Shown: positions 1 through 8,171 of the stretch, piece after piece
Layout: every line of letters begins with the position of its first letter
Position numbering within the stretch: position 1 is the first letter of the stretch
Assembly: GCA_025464995.1 (NCBI GenBank)
Contig: JAODMO010000035.1
Span: forward strand, 1 to 53,053
Source of the DNA: Microbacteriaceae bacterium
Lineage (GTDB): Bacteria > Actinomycetota > Actinomycetes > Actinomycetales > Microbacteriaceae
Length of the DNA stretch: 53,053 nt
Direction of reading: 5' to 3'
Position numbers and translations under genes: made by a program
The notes under the pieces: generated by a model
What the model was told of the DNA's origin: nothing
Databases searched by the model: none
Seen by the model: only the letters and a program-made list of their open reading frames with translations

Positions 1-1
1 G

Positions 2-1258
2 CAGCAGTGGGCCGTCGACGCCTACCTCATCACGCTCGGCACCCTCATCCTGCTGGCCGGCTCGCTCTCCGACACCTTCGGCCGGATGGTGGTGCTGAAG
101 ACGGGACTCTACGGGTTCGCCGCCGCCTCACTCCTCATCGCCATCGCGCCCTCGGCGGAGCTGCTCGTCGTGCTCCGCGGGGCGCAGGGCATCGCGGGTG
201 CGCTGCTCGTGCCGAGCTCTCTCGCACTCATCGTCTCGAGCTTCCGCGGCGTCGCGCAGGCCAAGGCCATCGGCACGTGGACGGGCTTCACGAGCGCCGC
301 CTTCCTCGTCGGCCCGCTGCTCGGCGGCCTCTTCGTCGACTTCCTCTCGTGGCGTCTCGTCTTCGCCATCAATCTCCTGCCCATCGTCGTGACCCTCGTG
401 CTCGTCGCCCGGTTGGCGCAGAAGAACGTGCGTGCGGAGGGCGGCGGCATCGACTGGCTCGGCGCCGCACTGGGCATCATCGGGCTCGGCGGCCCGGTGT
501 TCGCGCTGATCGAACAGGCCGACTCCGGCTGGGACAGCCCCGTCATCTTTTTGCCCTTCGTGGTCGGGCTCGTCGCGTTCGGGGCCTTCATCGCGCGGCA
601 GCGTTCGGTGAAGCATCCGATGATCCCGCTCGAGCTGTTCACGATGCGCAACTTCTCGGTTGGCAACATCGCCACGACCCTCGTCTACGGCGCGCTGTCG
701 CTCGGCGGCTTTCTCGTCACCGTCTTCCTGCAGGAGGTAGGCGGCTTCTCGGCGACGGCCGCGGGGCTCGCCTTCCTCCCCATCACCATCATCAGCATCC
801 TGCTGTCGTCGTACTTCGGGATGCTCGCGGGCAAGCACGGTCCACGACTGTTCATGGGCGTCGGTCCGATCGTCGGCGGCTTCGGCTACCTGCTCATGCT
901 CGGGATCGGCGAGAACGTGAACTACTGGACGCAGGTGCTCCCCGGTGTGCTCGTCTTCGCACTCGGCCTGACCATGACGGTCGCCCCGCTCACCGCCGCC
1001 ATTCTCGGGTCGATCTCGTCGGACCAGTCGGGTATCGGCTCGGCCATCAACAACGCCGTCTCCCGCATCGCGGGGCTCGTCGCGATCGCCCTCATCGGCG
1101 TCATCGCGGGCACGACGCTCGATGTCGCCGCGCTGCACCGTGGCCTGCTGGTGACGGGCGGTCTGCTCATCGCGGGCGGCCTCGTCTCGCTCGTCGGCAT
1201 CCGCAACCCGGAGACCGACGCGGCCCCGGGCGTCTACGCTCCCGCGACGCGCGCCTGA
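2..1258 (+). CDS. MFS transporter, DHA2 (EmrB/QacA-like) family, 5' partial
   Basis: Drug/H+ antiporter of the inner membrane, 14-helix type. The frame is open from base 2, so the true start and about one helix lie outside the window; 418 codons are visible. The family motif A loop is seen early (GSLSDTFGRMVVLK), followed by a DHA-type GPLLGG segment and then WRLVFAIN, typical of DHA2 members. Hydrophobic segments continue to the C-terminus. It converges on the UbiA-type gene 36 bp downstream. The family assignment is good; the substrate cannot be told from sequence. Confidence 0.88.
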   Translation, partial: QQWAVDAYLITLGTLILLAGSLSDTFGRMVVLKTGLYGFAAASLLIAIAPSAELLVVLRGAQGIAGALLVPSSLALIVSSFRGVAQAKAIGTWTGFTSAAFLVGPLLGGLFVDFLSWRLVFAINLLPIVVTLVLVARLAQKNVRAEGGGIDWLGAALGIIGLGGPVFALIEQADSGWDSPVIFLPFVVGLVAFGAFIARQRSVKHPMIPLELFTMRNFSVGNIATTLVYGALSLGGFLVTVFLQEVGGFSATAAGLAFLPITIISILLSSYFGMLAGKHGPRLFMGVGPIVGGFGYLLMLGIGENVNYWTQVLPGVLVFALGLTMTVAPLTAAILGSISSDQSGIGSAINNAVSRIAGLVAIALIGVIAGTTLDVAALHRGLLVTGGLLIAGGLVSLVGIRNPETDAAPGVYAPATRA

Positions 1259-1294
1259 CGCGCATGATGCCGGGACCAGGGTTCCGACGTCGGG

Positions 1295-2134
1295 TCAGGA
1301 GGCGAGCGCGAGCAGCACCACGTCGAGCAGCGCGGCGGCCATGATGAGCTGGAATAACAGCCGCGTCGGCGTGCGGGTCACCGCGAGCACGGTGCACGCC
1401 ACGGCGAGAGCCAGGGTGACCACGAGGCCGACGAGCGCGAACGCATTGCGGCCCCCGGCACTGGCCCCCGCGTATGCGAACACGAGAACGGATGCCGCGG
1501 CGAGAGCGACACCGATGACGCCGCCGCTCGCCCGCAGGCCGAGCCGGTGCGGCAGGCCGGCGATTCCCGTCGCCCGGTCGTCGGCGAGGTCGGGCAGCAC
1601 GTTCGCGAAGTGTGCCGCCACCCCGAGCAGCGCGCCGGCGCCGAGCGCGGCCGGCGCCGCGAACTCGGGGGGCGTCGCGGCGAGCGTCACGATCGCGGGC
1701 AGCAGCCCGAAGCTGACGATGAACGGCAGCACAGACAGGGGAGTGCGCTTGAGCCAGGCGTTGTAGCTCCACGCCGACGCGATGAAGACGATGTGGGCGG
1801 CGGTCACCGCCCAGCCGACCGGCACGGTGAGCAGCACCGCGACGATTGCGGTGATCACCGAGACGGTGCGCACGAGACCGGCATCGATCCAGCCGCGGGC
1901 GACGGGTTTGTCGCGGCGACCGACCTCGGCATCCCGCTCGGCGTCGATCCAGTCGTTCGACAGACCGACAGAGACCTGCCCGGCGAACACCGCCGCCGTG
2001 ACGAGCACGGCAGGCAGCGGCGGCACACCGACGCCGACCGCGAGCACCGCCGTGACGGCCGTGACGGCGACGGTCGGGCCGGGGTGCGTGGAGCGCGCGA
2101 GCGCGACGAGGGTGGACGGAACGCGCTCGGGCAT
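1295..2134 (-). CDS. UbiA-family prenyltransferase
   Basis: Membrane prenyltransferase of the UbiA superfamily, 279 aa, which transfers a polyprenyl chain to an aromatic or lipid acceptor. Two Asp-rich Mg-diphosphate motifs are visible: NDWIDAERD at residues 60-68 and DLADD at 182-186. Multiple hydrophobic helices lie between and after them. The ATG at 2134 is supported by a TAGCAT box exactly 6 nt upstream, which fits a leaderless mRNA. Menaquinone or heme enzymes are possible relatives, but the N-terminus and context (no men or cta genes nearby) do not identify the acceptor. Members of this group in Actinobacteria are often of unknown specificity. Confidence 0.85.
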   Translation of the reverse strand: MPERVPSTLVALARSTHPGPTVAVTAVTAVLAVGVGVPPLPAVLVTAAVFAGQVSVGLSNDWIDAERDAEVGRRDKPVARGWIDAGLVRTVSVITAIVAVLLTVPVGWAVTAAHIVFIASAWSYNAWLKRTPLSVLPFIVSFGLLPAIVTLAATPPEFAAPAALGAGALLGVAAHFANVLPDLADDRATGIAGLPHRLGLRASGGVIGVALAAASVLVFAYAGASAGGRNAFALVGLVVTLALAVACTVLAVTRTPTRLLFQLIMAAALLDVVLLALAS

Positions 2135-2140
2135 GCCGCA

Positions 2141-2146
2141 ATGCTA
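2141..2146 (-). promoter_or_regulatory. -10 box of the UbiA-type gene (leaderless)
   Basis: On the minus strand TAGCAT, then 6 nt, then ATG. It matches the TANNNT-N6-start pattern repeated through this window. No Shine-Dalgarno sequence is present between box and start. Confidence 0.55.
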
Positions 2147-2191
2147 TGGCGGCGCCCCGTGGCGAACGCATCGCCACCCGGGAGGAGACGA

Positions 2192-2197
2192 TAACGT
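2192..2197 (+). promoter_or_regulatory. -10 box of the 167-aa hypothetical gene (leaderless)
   Basis: TAACGT, then GGTCGG, then ATG at 2204. A GGAGGAG stretch just upstream looks like a ribosome binding site but would lie outside a transcript starting at the ATG. Confidence 0.5.
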
Positions 2198-2203
2198 GGT
2201 CGG

Positions 2204-2707
2204 ATGCCCACCGCCCCGAACGACAGCGACCTGGCCGCGATCCTGCCCGGCACATGGAACGTGCGATCCACAAACTCCCCGCTGTGGCTCGACAGCGAGC
2301 ACACCTCTCCCCGCTTCACCTTCACGCTTCAGCGCGAGAACCCCCTCACGCTCCGCGAGGACGTCAGCTACCTGACGGCTGACGGTGCCGAGAAGCACGT
2401 GCTCGGAGTCGACAAGTGGGCCGACGACGGCTTCGTCCGCCATGGGAAGGGACTGCGGAGCCTGCGCCGCGGCCGGTGGTCGATCGTCGGCGCCAACGAC
2501 GACTCGACGGTGCTCGCCATCCGTTCCCACCGCACGCTGGTGCGCCATGCGGGGCTCGAGGTGCTCGTCCGCGAGGGCGTGGAGATCGCGGAGCTGCGCA
2601 GCCTCGTCGCCCGCAACACCGAGCAGTTCGGCTTGAGCGCGGAGGACTTCGCCTCGCTGACTTGGCTCGACTCGATCACTCGAGCGGGCGCCCAGCACGC
2701 CGAGTAG
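2204..2707 (+). CDS. Hypothetical protein, 167 aa, possible small beta-barrel
   Basis: Not recognised as a named family. It is a soluble protein without signal peptide or membrane segment. After LAAILPGTWNV it has alternating polar and hydrophobic strands (FTFTLQ, VSYLTADG, WSIVGAN, STVLAIRS, LEVLVREGVEI), which could form a lipocalin-like barrel, but this is only an impression. The start at 2204 is supported by a leaderless-type -10 box 6 nt upstream. Its stop codon lies inside a 17-bp tandem repeat, so the last residues (AQHAE) are repeat-encoded. It is divergent from the UbiA-type gene. Confidence 0.7.
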   Translation: MPTAPNDSDLAAILPGTWNVRSTNSPLWLDSEHTSPRFTFTLQRENPLTLREDVSYLTADGAEKHVLGVDKWADDGFVRHGKGLRSLRRGRWSIVGANDDSTVLAIRSHRTLVRHAGLEVLVREGVEIAELRSLVARNTEQFGLSAEDFASLTWLDSITRAGAQHAE

Positions 2708-2739
2708 CCCAGCACGCCGAGTAGCCCAGAACGCCGAGA
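2690..2739. repeat. 17-bp tandem repeat, about three copies
   Basis: The unit GCCCAGCACGCCGAGTA occurs at 2690-2706 and 2707-2723, with a third, slightly changed copy at 2724-2739. The first copy supplies the stop codon of the upstream gene. A copy-number change would still leave a TAG in the first unit. Confidence 0.85.
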
Positions 2740-2778
2740 TCGCCAAGAACTCCCCGGAGGACACGGAGGCCGAGAGCC

Positions 2779-3726
2779 TCAGAAGGCGGGATAGCCCAGC
2801 GCGTCGAGGGTCTCAGCCGGCCGCTCGATGTGGCCGAAGTGGCCGCAGTCGTCGACCACCCGGGTGCACGCACGGCGCACGACGCGCACCAGCCGGTCGA
2901 GGTCGTCGTTCGTCACGAACACGTCACGATCGCCCTTCGTCGCGCGTACCTCGCACTCGATGCGCGCCCATGAGGTGTCGGCGTCGTAGTTTCGCGCGAC
3001 CCCGGCGGCCGTCACAAACGAGCGCGGGCGCAATTCGATCGCGAGGGCGTCGATGACCGTGGCGTCGATGCGCGAGAGGTGCCTGAAGAGCGGGAAGGAG
3101 GCGAGCCGAAGCACGCCGAGGGCCCGCAGCCCCCGCACGACCGCGAGGGCGACCGGTTGGATGGGCGCGAGCGCGCGCATAGCGCCGAGCAGGAGCACGA
3201 AGCCCGGGATGCTGCGGAGTCCGCGCCGCGGTCGGTTGACCCCCTCGATCACCGACCACGTGGTGCCGGACACGAGCGCGACCGACAGAACGCTCTGCGG
3301 CCAGATCGCGGCCATGTGCAGCGCGATGAAGCCGCCCAGGGAGTGGCCGACGAGGTCCCACTCGGTGTAGCCGAGCTCGAGCGCGACATCGCGCACGAGC
3401 TCGCTGACCACGTCGATGGTGAGCGGCGGAGAATCCGGGTCGGGTGTCGCATCACCCCAGCCGGGCAGGTCGAGGATGACGGGGTTCACGATCGTCACAC
3501 CGCGGTCTTCGGCGGCCGCCAGCAGGGGAGTCCAGGTCGTCCATGAACCGGCGGCGCCGTGCAGGAAGATCGTCGCTCGCGTGGATGTGCGCGCGACGCG
3601 GTGGCGCGCGACGGCGGTGCCGATGGGGCCGCGAACCGTCGTCACAACGAACCCTGCGGTCGCGGCATCCGCGTCGAGGCCGTAGGGGGCGTAGGGTTCG
3701 GCGGGGCCGACGGCTATTCGAGACAT
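2779..3726 (-). CDS. Alpha/beta hydrolase
   Basis: Serine hydrolase fold protein, 315 aa from the chosen start. The oxyanion strand FLHGAAGS is near residue 55, the nucleophile elbow GHSLGG has Ser at about 129, and a C-terminal CGHFGHIERP carries the likely catalytic His. The ATG at 3726 is preferred over one 30 bp upstream because a TAGGCT box sits 7 nt before it. The substrate is unknown; esterase, haloperoxidase-like or epoxide-hydrolase-like members share this pattern. Its 3' end converges on the hypothetical gene. Confidence 0.82.
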   Translation of the reverse strand: MSRIAVGPAEPYAPYGLDADAATAGFVVTTVRGPIGTAVARHRVARTSTRATIFLHGAAGSWTTWTPLLAAAEDRGVTIVNPVILDLPGWGDATPDPDSPPLTIDVVSELVRDVALELGYTEWDLVGHSLGGFIALHMAAIWPQSVLSVALVSGTTWSVIEGVNRPRRGLRSIPGFVLLLGAMRALAPIQPVALAVVRGLRALGVLRLASFPLFRHLSRIDATVIDALAIELRPRSFVTAAGVARNYDADTSWARIECEVRATKGDRDVFVTNDDLDRLVRVVRRACTRVVDDCGHFGHIERPAETLDALGYPAF

Positions 3727-3733
3727 CCGCGCC

Positions 3734-3739
3734 AGCCTA
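3734..3739 (-). promoter_or_regulatory. -10 box of the first alpha/beta hydrolase
   Basis: Minus-strand TAGGCT, 7 nt before the ATG at 3726. It fits a leaderless start and decides against the longer reading frame. Confidence 0.45.
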
Positions 3740-4144
3740 GCGAACCGGAGCACCAACCGGCGATCCGCCCCAGACGGCGGCGGCGGGCTCGTGTGGAGAC
3801 GGCGGATCGGCGAGTGGGCGCTCCACGAAGCGGTCGAAGCGGTCGAAGCGGGCGAAGCGGGCCGCGGGCGAAGCGGGCCGCGGCAGCGCGGAATGCCGAA
3901 TCGACGCGCTCGGCGACGTGGCTGAACGGATGCAGCTCGACGCGCACGGCCTTCGCGCTCGGTGGTGCGCCGCCAGGTGCGGCCCGAACACGATGACGCG
4001 CGACCGGCTCAGTGGCTGCAGGATGTGGATGCCGCGCCGGCCGTCGACCGCACGCCACCCGTGGCGCCGTGTGTTCTCCCGCGGCGAGGGCCGACTCGAT
4101 GAGCAGCGTCGAGAGCTCGCGGCGCCGGGCGGTTCAGGACCGGG
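3740..4144. other. Gap without an intact gene; possible decayed coding remnant
   Basis: No intact gene is supported here. On the minus strand two short stretches in different frames look protein-like: RRELSTLLIESALAAGE (around 4060-4110) and AKAVRVELHPFSHVAERVD (around 3910-3970). Between them, in yet another frame, is GIHILQPLSRSRVIVFGP. This could be a frameshifted relic that I cannot identify, or chance in GC-rich DNA. A 9-bp tandem repeat lies within it. Confidence 0.3.
3826..3861. repeat. 9-bp tandem repeat, four units
   Basis: The unit CGAAGCGG(T/G) is repeated four times in a row, and GCGAAGCGGGCCGCGG variants follow to about 3882. It lies in the gap between the hydrolase and the GH15 gene. 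Confidence 0.75.
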
Positions 4145-5971
4145 TCATGCCCCCAGTGTCTCGCGCACCTCCGACGGGGCGGTGGACATGGCGCTGGCGA
4201 TCGCGTCGGCGGCACGCACGAGCGAGAGGTGGGAAAAGGCCTGCGGCGTGTTGCCCGCCTGCCTCGCGCCCGCCACGTCGTACTCCTCGCTCAAGAGACC
4301 GACGTCGTTGGAGTACCCGACGAGGCGATTCATGAGTTCCGTGGCATCCGCTATCCGACCCGACAGGGCGTACTGCTCGACGAGCCAGAACGAGCACGCG
4401 AGGAACGGGTTCTCGCCCTCGGGGAGGCCGTCGACCCCCGACTCCGTGCGATAGCGCAGCAGGAGCCCGTCGACAAGCAGCTCCTTCTCGATGGCGGCGA
4501 CGGTGCCGAGCATGCGCGGGTGGTCGGCGGCGATGTAGCCCGCCTGCACCATCTGCAGCAGCGAGGCGTCGACCGCCGTTCCGCCGTAGTACTGCGTGTA
4601 GGTGTTGCGCTCGACGTCGAACCCCTGCGTCTCGATCTCGTCGCGTACAAGGTCGCGCATGTGCTCCCAGCGCTCTGCCGGGCCATCGAGACCGTAGTCA
4701 CGCACGGCGCGGACAGCGCAGTCGAAGGCGGCCCAGAGCATCACTCGGGAGTGTGTGAAGTGGCGAAGCGGCCCGCGGATCTCCCAGATGCCGTTGTCGG
4801 GCCGCTGCCAGTTCTCCTCGACGAAGCCCATGAGGGCGCGCTGCAGCGGCCAGGAGAAGTCACGCTCGTCGGCGGCCGTCTCTCGCGCCCGCTCGAGAGC
4901 GAGCATCACTTCGCCGAAGACATCGCCCTGATATTGCGTGAACGCTCCGTTGCCGACGCGTACGGGGGCGGCACCGTCGTAGCCGGGCAGGCTCTCGATG
5001 AGGTACTCGATGAGTCGGCGCTCGCCGGAGAGCCCGTACATGATCTGCACGTCGCCCGGGTCTCCGGCGATCGCCCGCAGGAGCCATCGTCGCCACGGGT
5101 CGGCCTCGACCTCGAAGCCGTGGTCGAGCAGCACGTGGAGGGTGAGGGAGGCGTCTCGCAGCCAGACGTAGCGGTAGTCCCAGTTGCGTTTGCCGCCGAA
5201 GTGCTCGGGCAGGCTGGTCGTCGCGGCGGCCACGATGCCGCCGGTGTCTTCGTGGCTCAGCGCTCGAAGCACAAGCAACGACCGCCGCACGGCCTCCGAG
5301 TACTGCGGGGCGACGGTCGTGGCCGACGCCCAGGTCTTCCACCATGTCTCCGTCTCGCGGATGCGGCTGCTCACGTTGAGCGCCTCCGGCGGGTTGCGGT
5401 GCGCCGGGTACCACGTCAGCACGATGTCGACGGTCTCGCCCGCGTCGACGGTGAAGTCGGAGACGTGCGCGTGACCCGCGGCCCTCAACTGCGGGCCGCG
5501 CACGACGATGGCGTCGGGGCCGGCCACCGCGATCACGGCGTTGCCGCCCGAATCCGGCATCTGGCGCATCCAGGGCATCGCGGCGCCGTAGTCGAATCGG
5601 ATGCGCAGCTCCTGGTGCATGTCGACCGAGCCGGAGACCCCGACGATGCGCCGGATGATGTCGGCGCGCCGGTCGCCGTGCGGCATGAGGTCTACGACGT
5701 CGACCTCGCCGGTCGGGGTCACCCAGCGGGTGACGAGGGTGAAGGTGTCTTCGACGTACGACCGAGTGCTGCTCGCCTCGCCCTGCCCGTCGATCGCGGC
5801 GGTCGGCGCGACGAGCCACCGACCGTGGTCTTCGTCGCCGAGCAGCGCCGCGAACGTGGACGCGGAGTCGAACCGGGGGAGGCAGAGCCAGTCGATGCTG
5901 CCGTCAGATCCGACGAGCGCACCCGTATGGCAGTCACCGATCAGGGCGTATTCTTCGATGCGCAAGGCCAT
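4145..5971 (-). CDS. Glycoside hydrolase family 15 protein (glucoamylase/trehalase-like)
   Basis: Cytoplasmic (alpha/alpha)6-barrel hydrolase, 608 aa, a normal length for this family. The N-terminus has the typical IEEYALIGDCHTGALVGSDGSIDWLCLPRFDS-type opening (residues 5-37). The barrel core carries NWDYRYVWLRDAS at 263-275, and the second acidic region is GENPFLACSFW near the C-terminus. Actinobacterial relatives include trehalases that hydrolyse trehalose to glucose, and glucoamylase-like enzymes; the sequence alone does not separate these. No secretion signal is seen. The App1-like gene lies upstream on the same strand with a 53-bp gap. Confidence 0.87.
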   Translation of the reverse strand: MALRIEEYALIGDCHTGALVGSDGSIDWLCLPRFDSASTFAALLGDEDHGRWLVAPTAAIDGQGEASSTRSYVEDTFTLVTRWVTPTGEVDVVDLMPHGDRRADIIRRIVGVSGSVDMHQELRIRFDYGAAMPWMRQMPDSGGNAVIAVAGPDAIVVRGPQLRAAGHAHVSDFTVDAGETVDIVLTWYPAHRNPPEALNVSSRIRETETWWKTWASATTVAPQYSEAVRRSLLVLRALSHEDTGGIVAAATTSLPEHFGGKRNWDYRYVWLRDASLTLHVLLDHGFEVEADPWRRWLLRAIAGDPGDVQIMYGLSGERRLIEYLIESLPGYDGAAPVRVGNGAFTQYQGDVFGEVMLALERARETAADERDFSWPLQRALMGFVEENWQRPDNGIWEIRGPLRHFTHSRVMLWAAFDCAVRAVRDYGLDGPAERWEHMRDLVRDEIETQGFDVERNTYTQYYGGTAVDASLLQMVQAGYIAADHPRMLGTVAAIEKELLVDGLLLRYRTESGVDGLPEGENPFLACSFWLVEQYALSGRIADATELMNRLVGYSNDVGLLSEEYDVAGARQAGNTPQAFSHLSLVRAADAIASAMSTAPSEVRETLGA

Positions 5972-6024
5972 GGGGCCATGATCGCATCCGGAGGCTGGGA
6001 ACGACGCTCACTTGCGCGGGCGCG

Positions 6025-7092
6025 TCAACCTCGATCGTCGGTCAGCACACCCTCTGTCGTGAGCTGCTCGAGCAGACCCGCCCCATCCGGCGCGTACACC
6101 CAGGTCGCGTGATCGGGGGCGGCATCCGAGGTCCGTGAGCGGCCACCGGCGAGAACCGCCTCACTCGTCGACAGCTGTCGGATGGCGATCGCCGCGACGT
6201 TCTCGGGATGCGACGCGGCGAAGTCGCCGTAGATCTCCTCGTCATGCTGGCCGTCGTCGCCGATGAGCAGCCAGCGCATGCCCGGCAGCTCCTGGGCGAG
6301 ACGCTCGAGGCTCGTGACCTTGTGGGCTCGCCCGCTGCGGAACCAGCGGTCGTGAGTCGGCCCCCAGTCGGTGAGCAGGAGCGGCCCGGCCGGGTACAGG
6401 TTGCGGTCGAGGAAGCGGGTGAGGGTGGGCGCGACGTTCCACGCGCCGGTAGAGAGGTAGATGATGGGCGCGCTCGGGTTGGCACGCATGATGCGCTCGT
6501 AGAGCACGGCCATGCCGGGCACGGGGCGCCGCGCGTGCTCGTCGAGCACGAAGGTGTTCCAGGCGGCAAGGAAGGGCCGGGGGAGCGCCGTCACCATGAC
6601 GGTGTCGTCGATGTCGGAGACGAGGCCGAACTCCGCCGACGGGTCGATGACGAAGATCGGGGCGTTCACCGGCTCCGAGTCGTCGGTGAAGAGGCTGATC
6701 GTGTGCCACCCGGGGGCGAGCTCCACGTCGATCCTCGTGTCGATGACGCCTCCGCGATCGGCGAGCACCCGCTGCTCCACGCCACCGGCGACGATGGTCA
6801 CCTCGACGTCGTCGACGGGGATGCTGAAGAAGCTCCGCCAGCCGCGAACCTTGGCGGCGCGTTGGCTCGCCACCTCGCCGCTCGTCAGCACGACGCGGCA
6901 CAGCACGCGCACCCACCCGGGCGAGCCGTAGCCGGAGTAGGGGATGATCGTCGTCTTGAGCCCACGCTTGCGGCCACGCTTCTCGCGCCACGCGTGGATG
7001 GAGTCCTCCATCCGGGCGGCGAAATGCAGGATGGGGACGACGGGACGAATACCATCGCCCGGCGTGGTGAGAGCGTTTCTGGGCCGGGCCAT
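6025..7092 (-). CDS. App1-like phosphatase domain protein (DUF2183)
   Basis: 355-aa protein with a HAD-like phosphatase domain of the App1/DUF2183 family, whose yeast member dephosphorylates phosphatidate. The nucleophile motif DIDDT is at 160-164, preceded by an N-terminal beta-rich half (residues 50-150). Later motifs include YLSTGAWN and LIGDDGQHDEEIYGDF, the usual acidic loop. No signal peptide or membrane helix is visible, so it probably acts in the cytoplasm or at the membrane face. The bacterial substrate is not established. It is transcribed toward the GH15 gene and could be co-transcribed with it. Confidence 0.8.
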   Translation of the reverse strand: MARPRNALTTPGDGIRPVVPILHFAARMEDSIHAWREKRGRKRGLKTTIIPYSGYGSPGWVRVLCRVVLTSGEVASQRAAKVRGWRSFFSIPVDDVEVTIVAGGVEQRVLADRGGVIDTRIDVELAPGWHTISLFTDDSEPVNAPIFVIDPSAEFGLVSDIDDTVMVTALPRPFLAAWNTFVLDEHARRPVPGMAVLYERIMRANPSAPIIYLSTGAWNVAPTLTRFLDRNLYPAGPLLLTDWGPTHDRWFRSGRAHKVTSLERLAQELPGMRWLLIGDDGQHDEEIYGDFAASHPENVAAIAIRQLSTSEAVLAGGRSRTSDAAPDHATWVYAPDGAGLLEQLTTEGVLTDDRG

Positions 7093-7255
7093 TCAGCAAG
7101 TCTGGCACGGGCGGGCGACGGCCCGGTCGCCTGCATCTCGAAATCACAGGGGCGGTGCAGCCAATGCGACAGAGGCTCACCCGGCCACCGAAGATTTTGT
7201 GAAAAAATTACGGGATTCGTGAGATTCGCTCCTAGCCCCGTACTTGGGGCAGGGT

Positions 7256-7261
7256 TACGAT
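7256..7261 (+). promoter_or_regulatory. Probable -10 box of the TetR gene
   Basis: TACGAT about 28 nt before the TTG start, so this mRNA would have a short leader with a ribosome binding site, unlike the leaderless genes. A small GCCCC/GGGGC hairpin lies just upstream (around 7235-7250). The rest of 7093-7289 shows no gene. Confidence 0.4.
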
Positions 7262-7289
7262 TGCCGTCTGAGTTCATTTAGGAGACAAA

Positions 7290-7949
7290 TTGTCGACACC
7301 ATCCGTCATTGACGCAACCACAGTCGCACAAGTCGCGCTCCGCAACGAGCCGGTGCAGGCGCGAAGCACAGCACGCCTTGCCGCGCTCATGAACGCCGCC
7401 GCCGCCGTGGTCGATGAGATCGGCTACGAACGCCTCACGACCGCCATGGTCGCGGAGCGGGCGGGTGCCTCCATCGGCACGGTGTACCGCTACTTCCCCG
7501 ACCGCATCGCTGTGCTCCAGGCCCTCGGCGCCCGCAACCTCGAGCGAGCGTTGGCGCGCGTCAACGACGAGGTGGCCAACGAGAAGCACGGCGACTGGAT
7601 GACCGCGCTCACCGCCTCACTCGGCGCCCTCATCGACGCGTTCCGCACCGAGCCGGGCTTCCGCTCGCTGCGCGTCGGCGACGTCATCGACCTCCGCCCC
7701 GCCCCGAACGAACAACTGTTCAAGTCGGTGCTCGCGACCGCTCTCCTCGACGGACTCGTCGCGAGGTTCGGGCTCCCCGACAACTCCGAGGTTCGCTTCG
7801 CGTTCGAGACCGCCGTCGAGGTGTCTGACGCTCTCGCCGCGCGTGCCTTCGCGCGGGACTCCGGAGGAGACGCCGCCTTCCTCGCCGCGAGTCGCGACAT
7901 CGTCGGCTTCCTGCTCGTGCCGCACTTCGGCGATCCCGCGCAGTCCTAG
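7290..7949 (+). CDS. TetR/AcrR family transcriptional regulator
   Basis: 219-aa one-component repressor. The N-terminal helix-turn-helix spans about residues 30-75 (YERLTTAMVAERAGASIGTVYRYFPD), with a helical ligand-binding C-terminal part. The start is a TTG with a good ribosome binding site (AGGAGA) 5 nt upstream. It lies directly upstream of, and in the same direction as, the compatible-solute ABC operon, so it may control that operon or itself; choline-type BetI regulators are in this family, but no specific marker proves it. Confidence 0.87.
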   Translation: MSTPSVIDATTVAQVALRNEPVQARSTARLAALMNAAAAVVDEIGYERLTTAMVAERAGASIGTVYRYFPDRIAVLQALGARNLERALARVNDEVANEKHGDWMTALTASLGALIDAFRTEPGFRSLRVGDVIDLRPAPNEQLFKSVLATALLDGLVARFGLPDNSEVRFAFETAVEVSDALAARAFARDSGGDAAFLAASRDIVGFLLVPHFGDPAQS

Positions 7950-8139
7950 TCATCTGGCCGTGGGGCAACCGCCCCGAAGGCTGTCGGTGGGCCGACATAT
8001 TGTGCAATCGACGCCAATCCGGAATGACATGGGTTCCGAATGGTGTTTAGCTGTGAGTCTGAATTGGCCGGGCGACCGAGTGTCGTCCGACGGCGCGCAC
8101 ATATTGCGTGGTGGTGCTTAGTTCTGGCGCGTGTCGATT

Positions 8140-8153
8140 CGTGAGCACTCACG
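8140..8153. promoter_or_regulatory. Perfect inverted repeat upstream of the solute ABC operon
   Basis: CGTGAG-CA-CTCACG lies 18 bp before the ATP-binding gene. It is a plausible operator, perhaps for the TetR protein just upstream. The 222-bp gap (7950-8171) also has two similar words, ACATATTGTGC (about 7999) and ACATATTGCG (about 8099), but no gene. Confidence 0.35.
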
Positions 8154-8171
8154 AGGAATGAGCCGAAGAGT

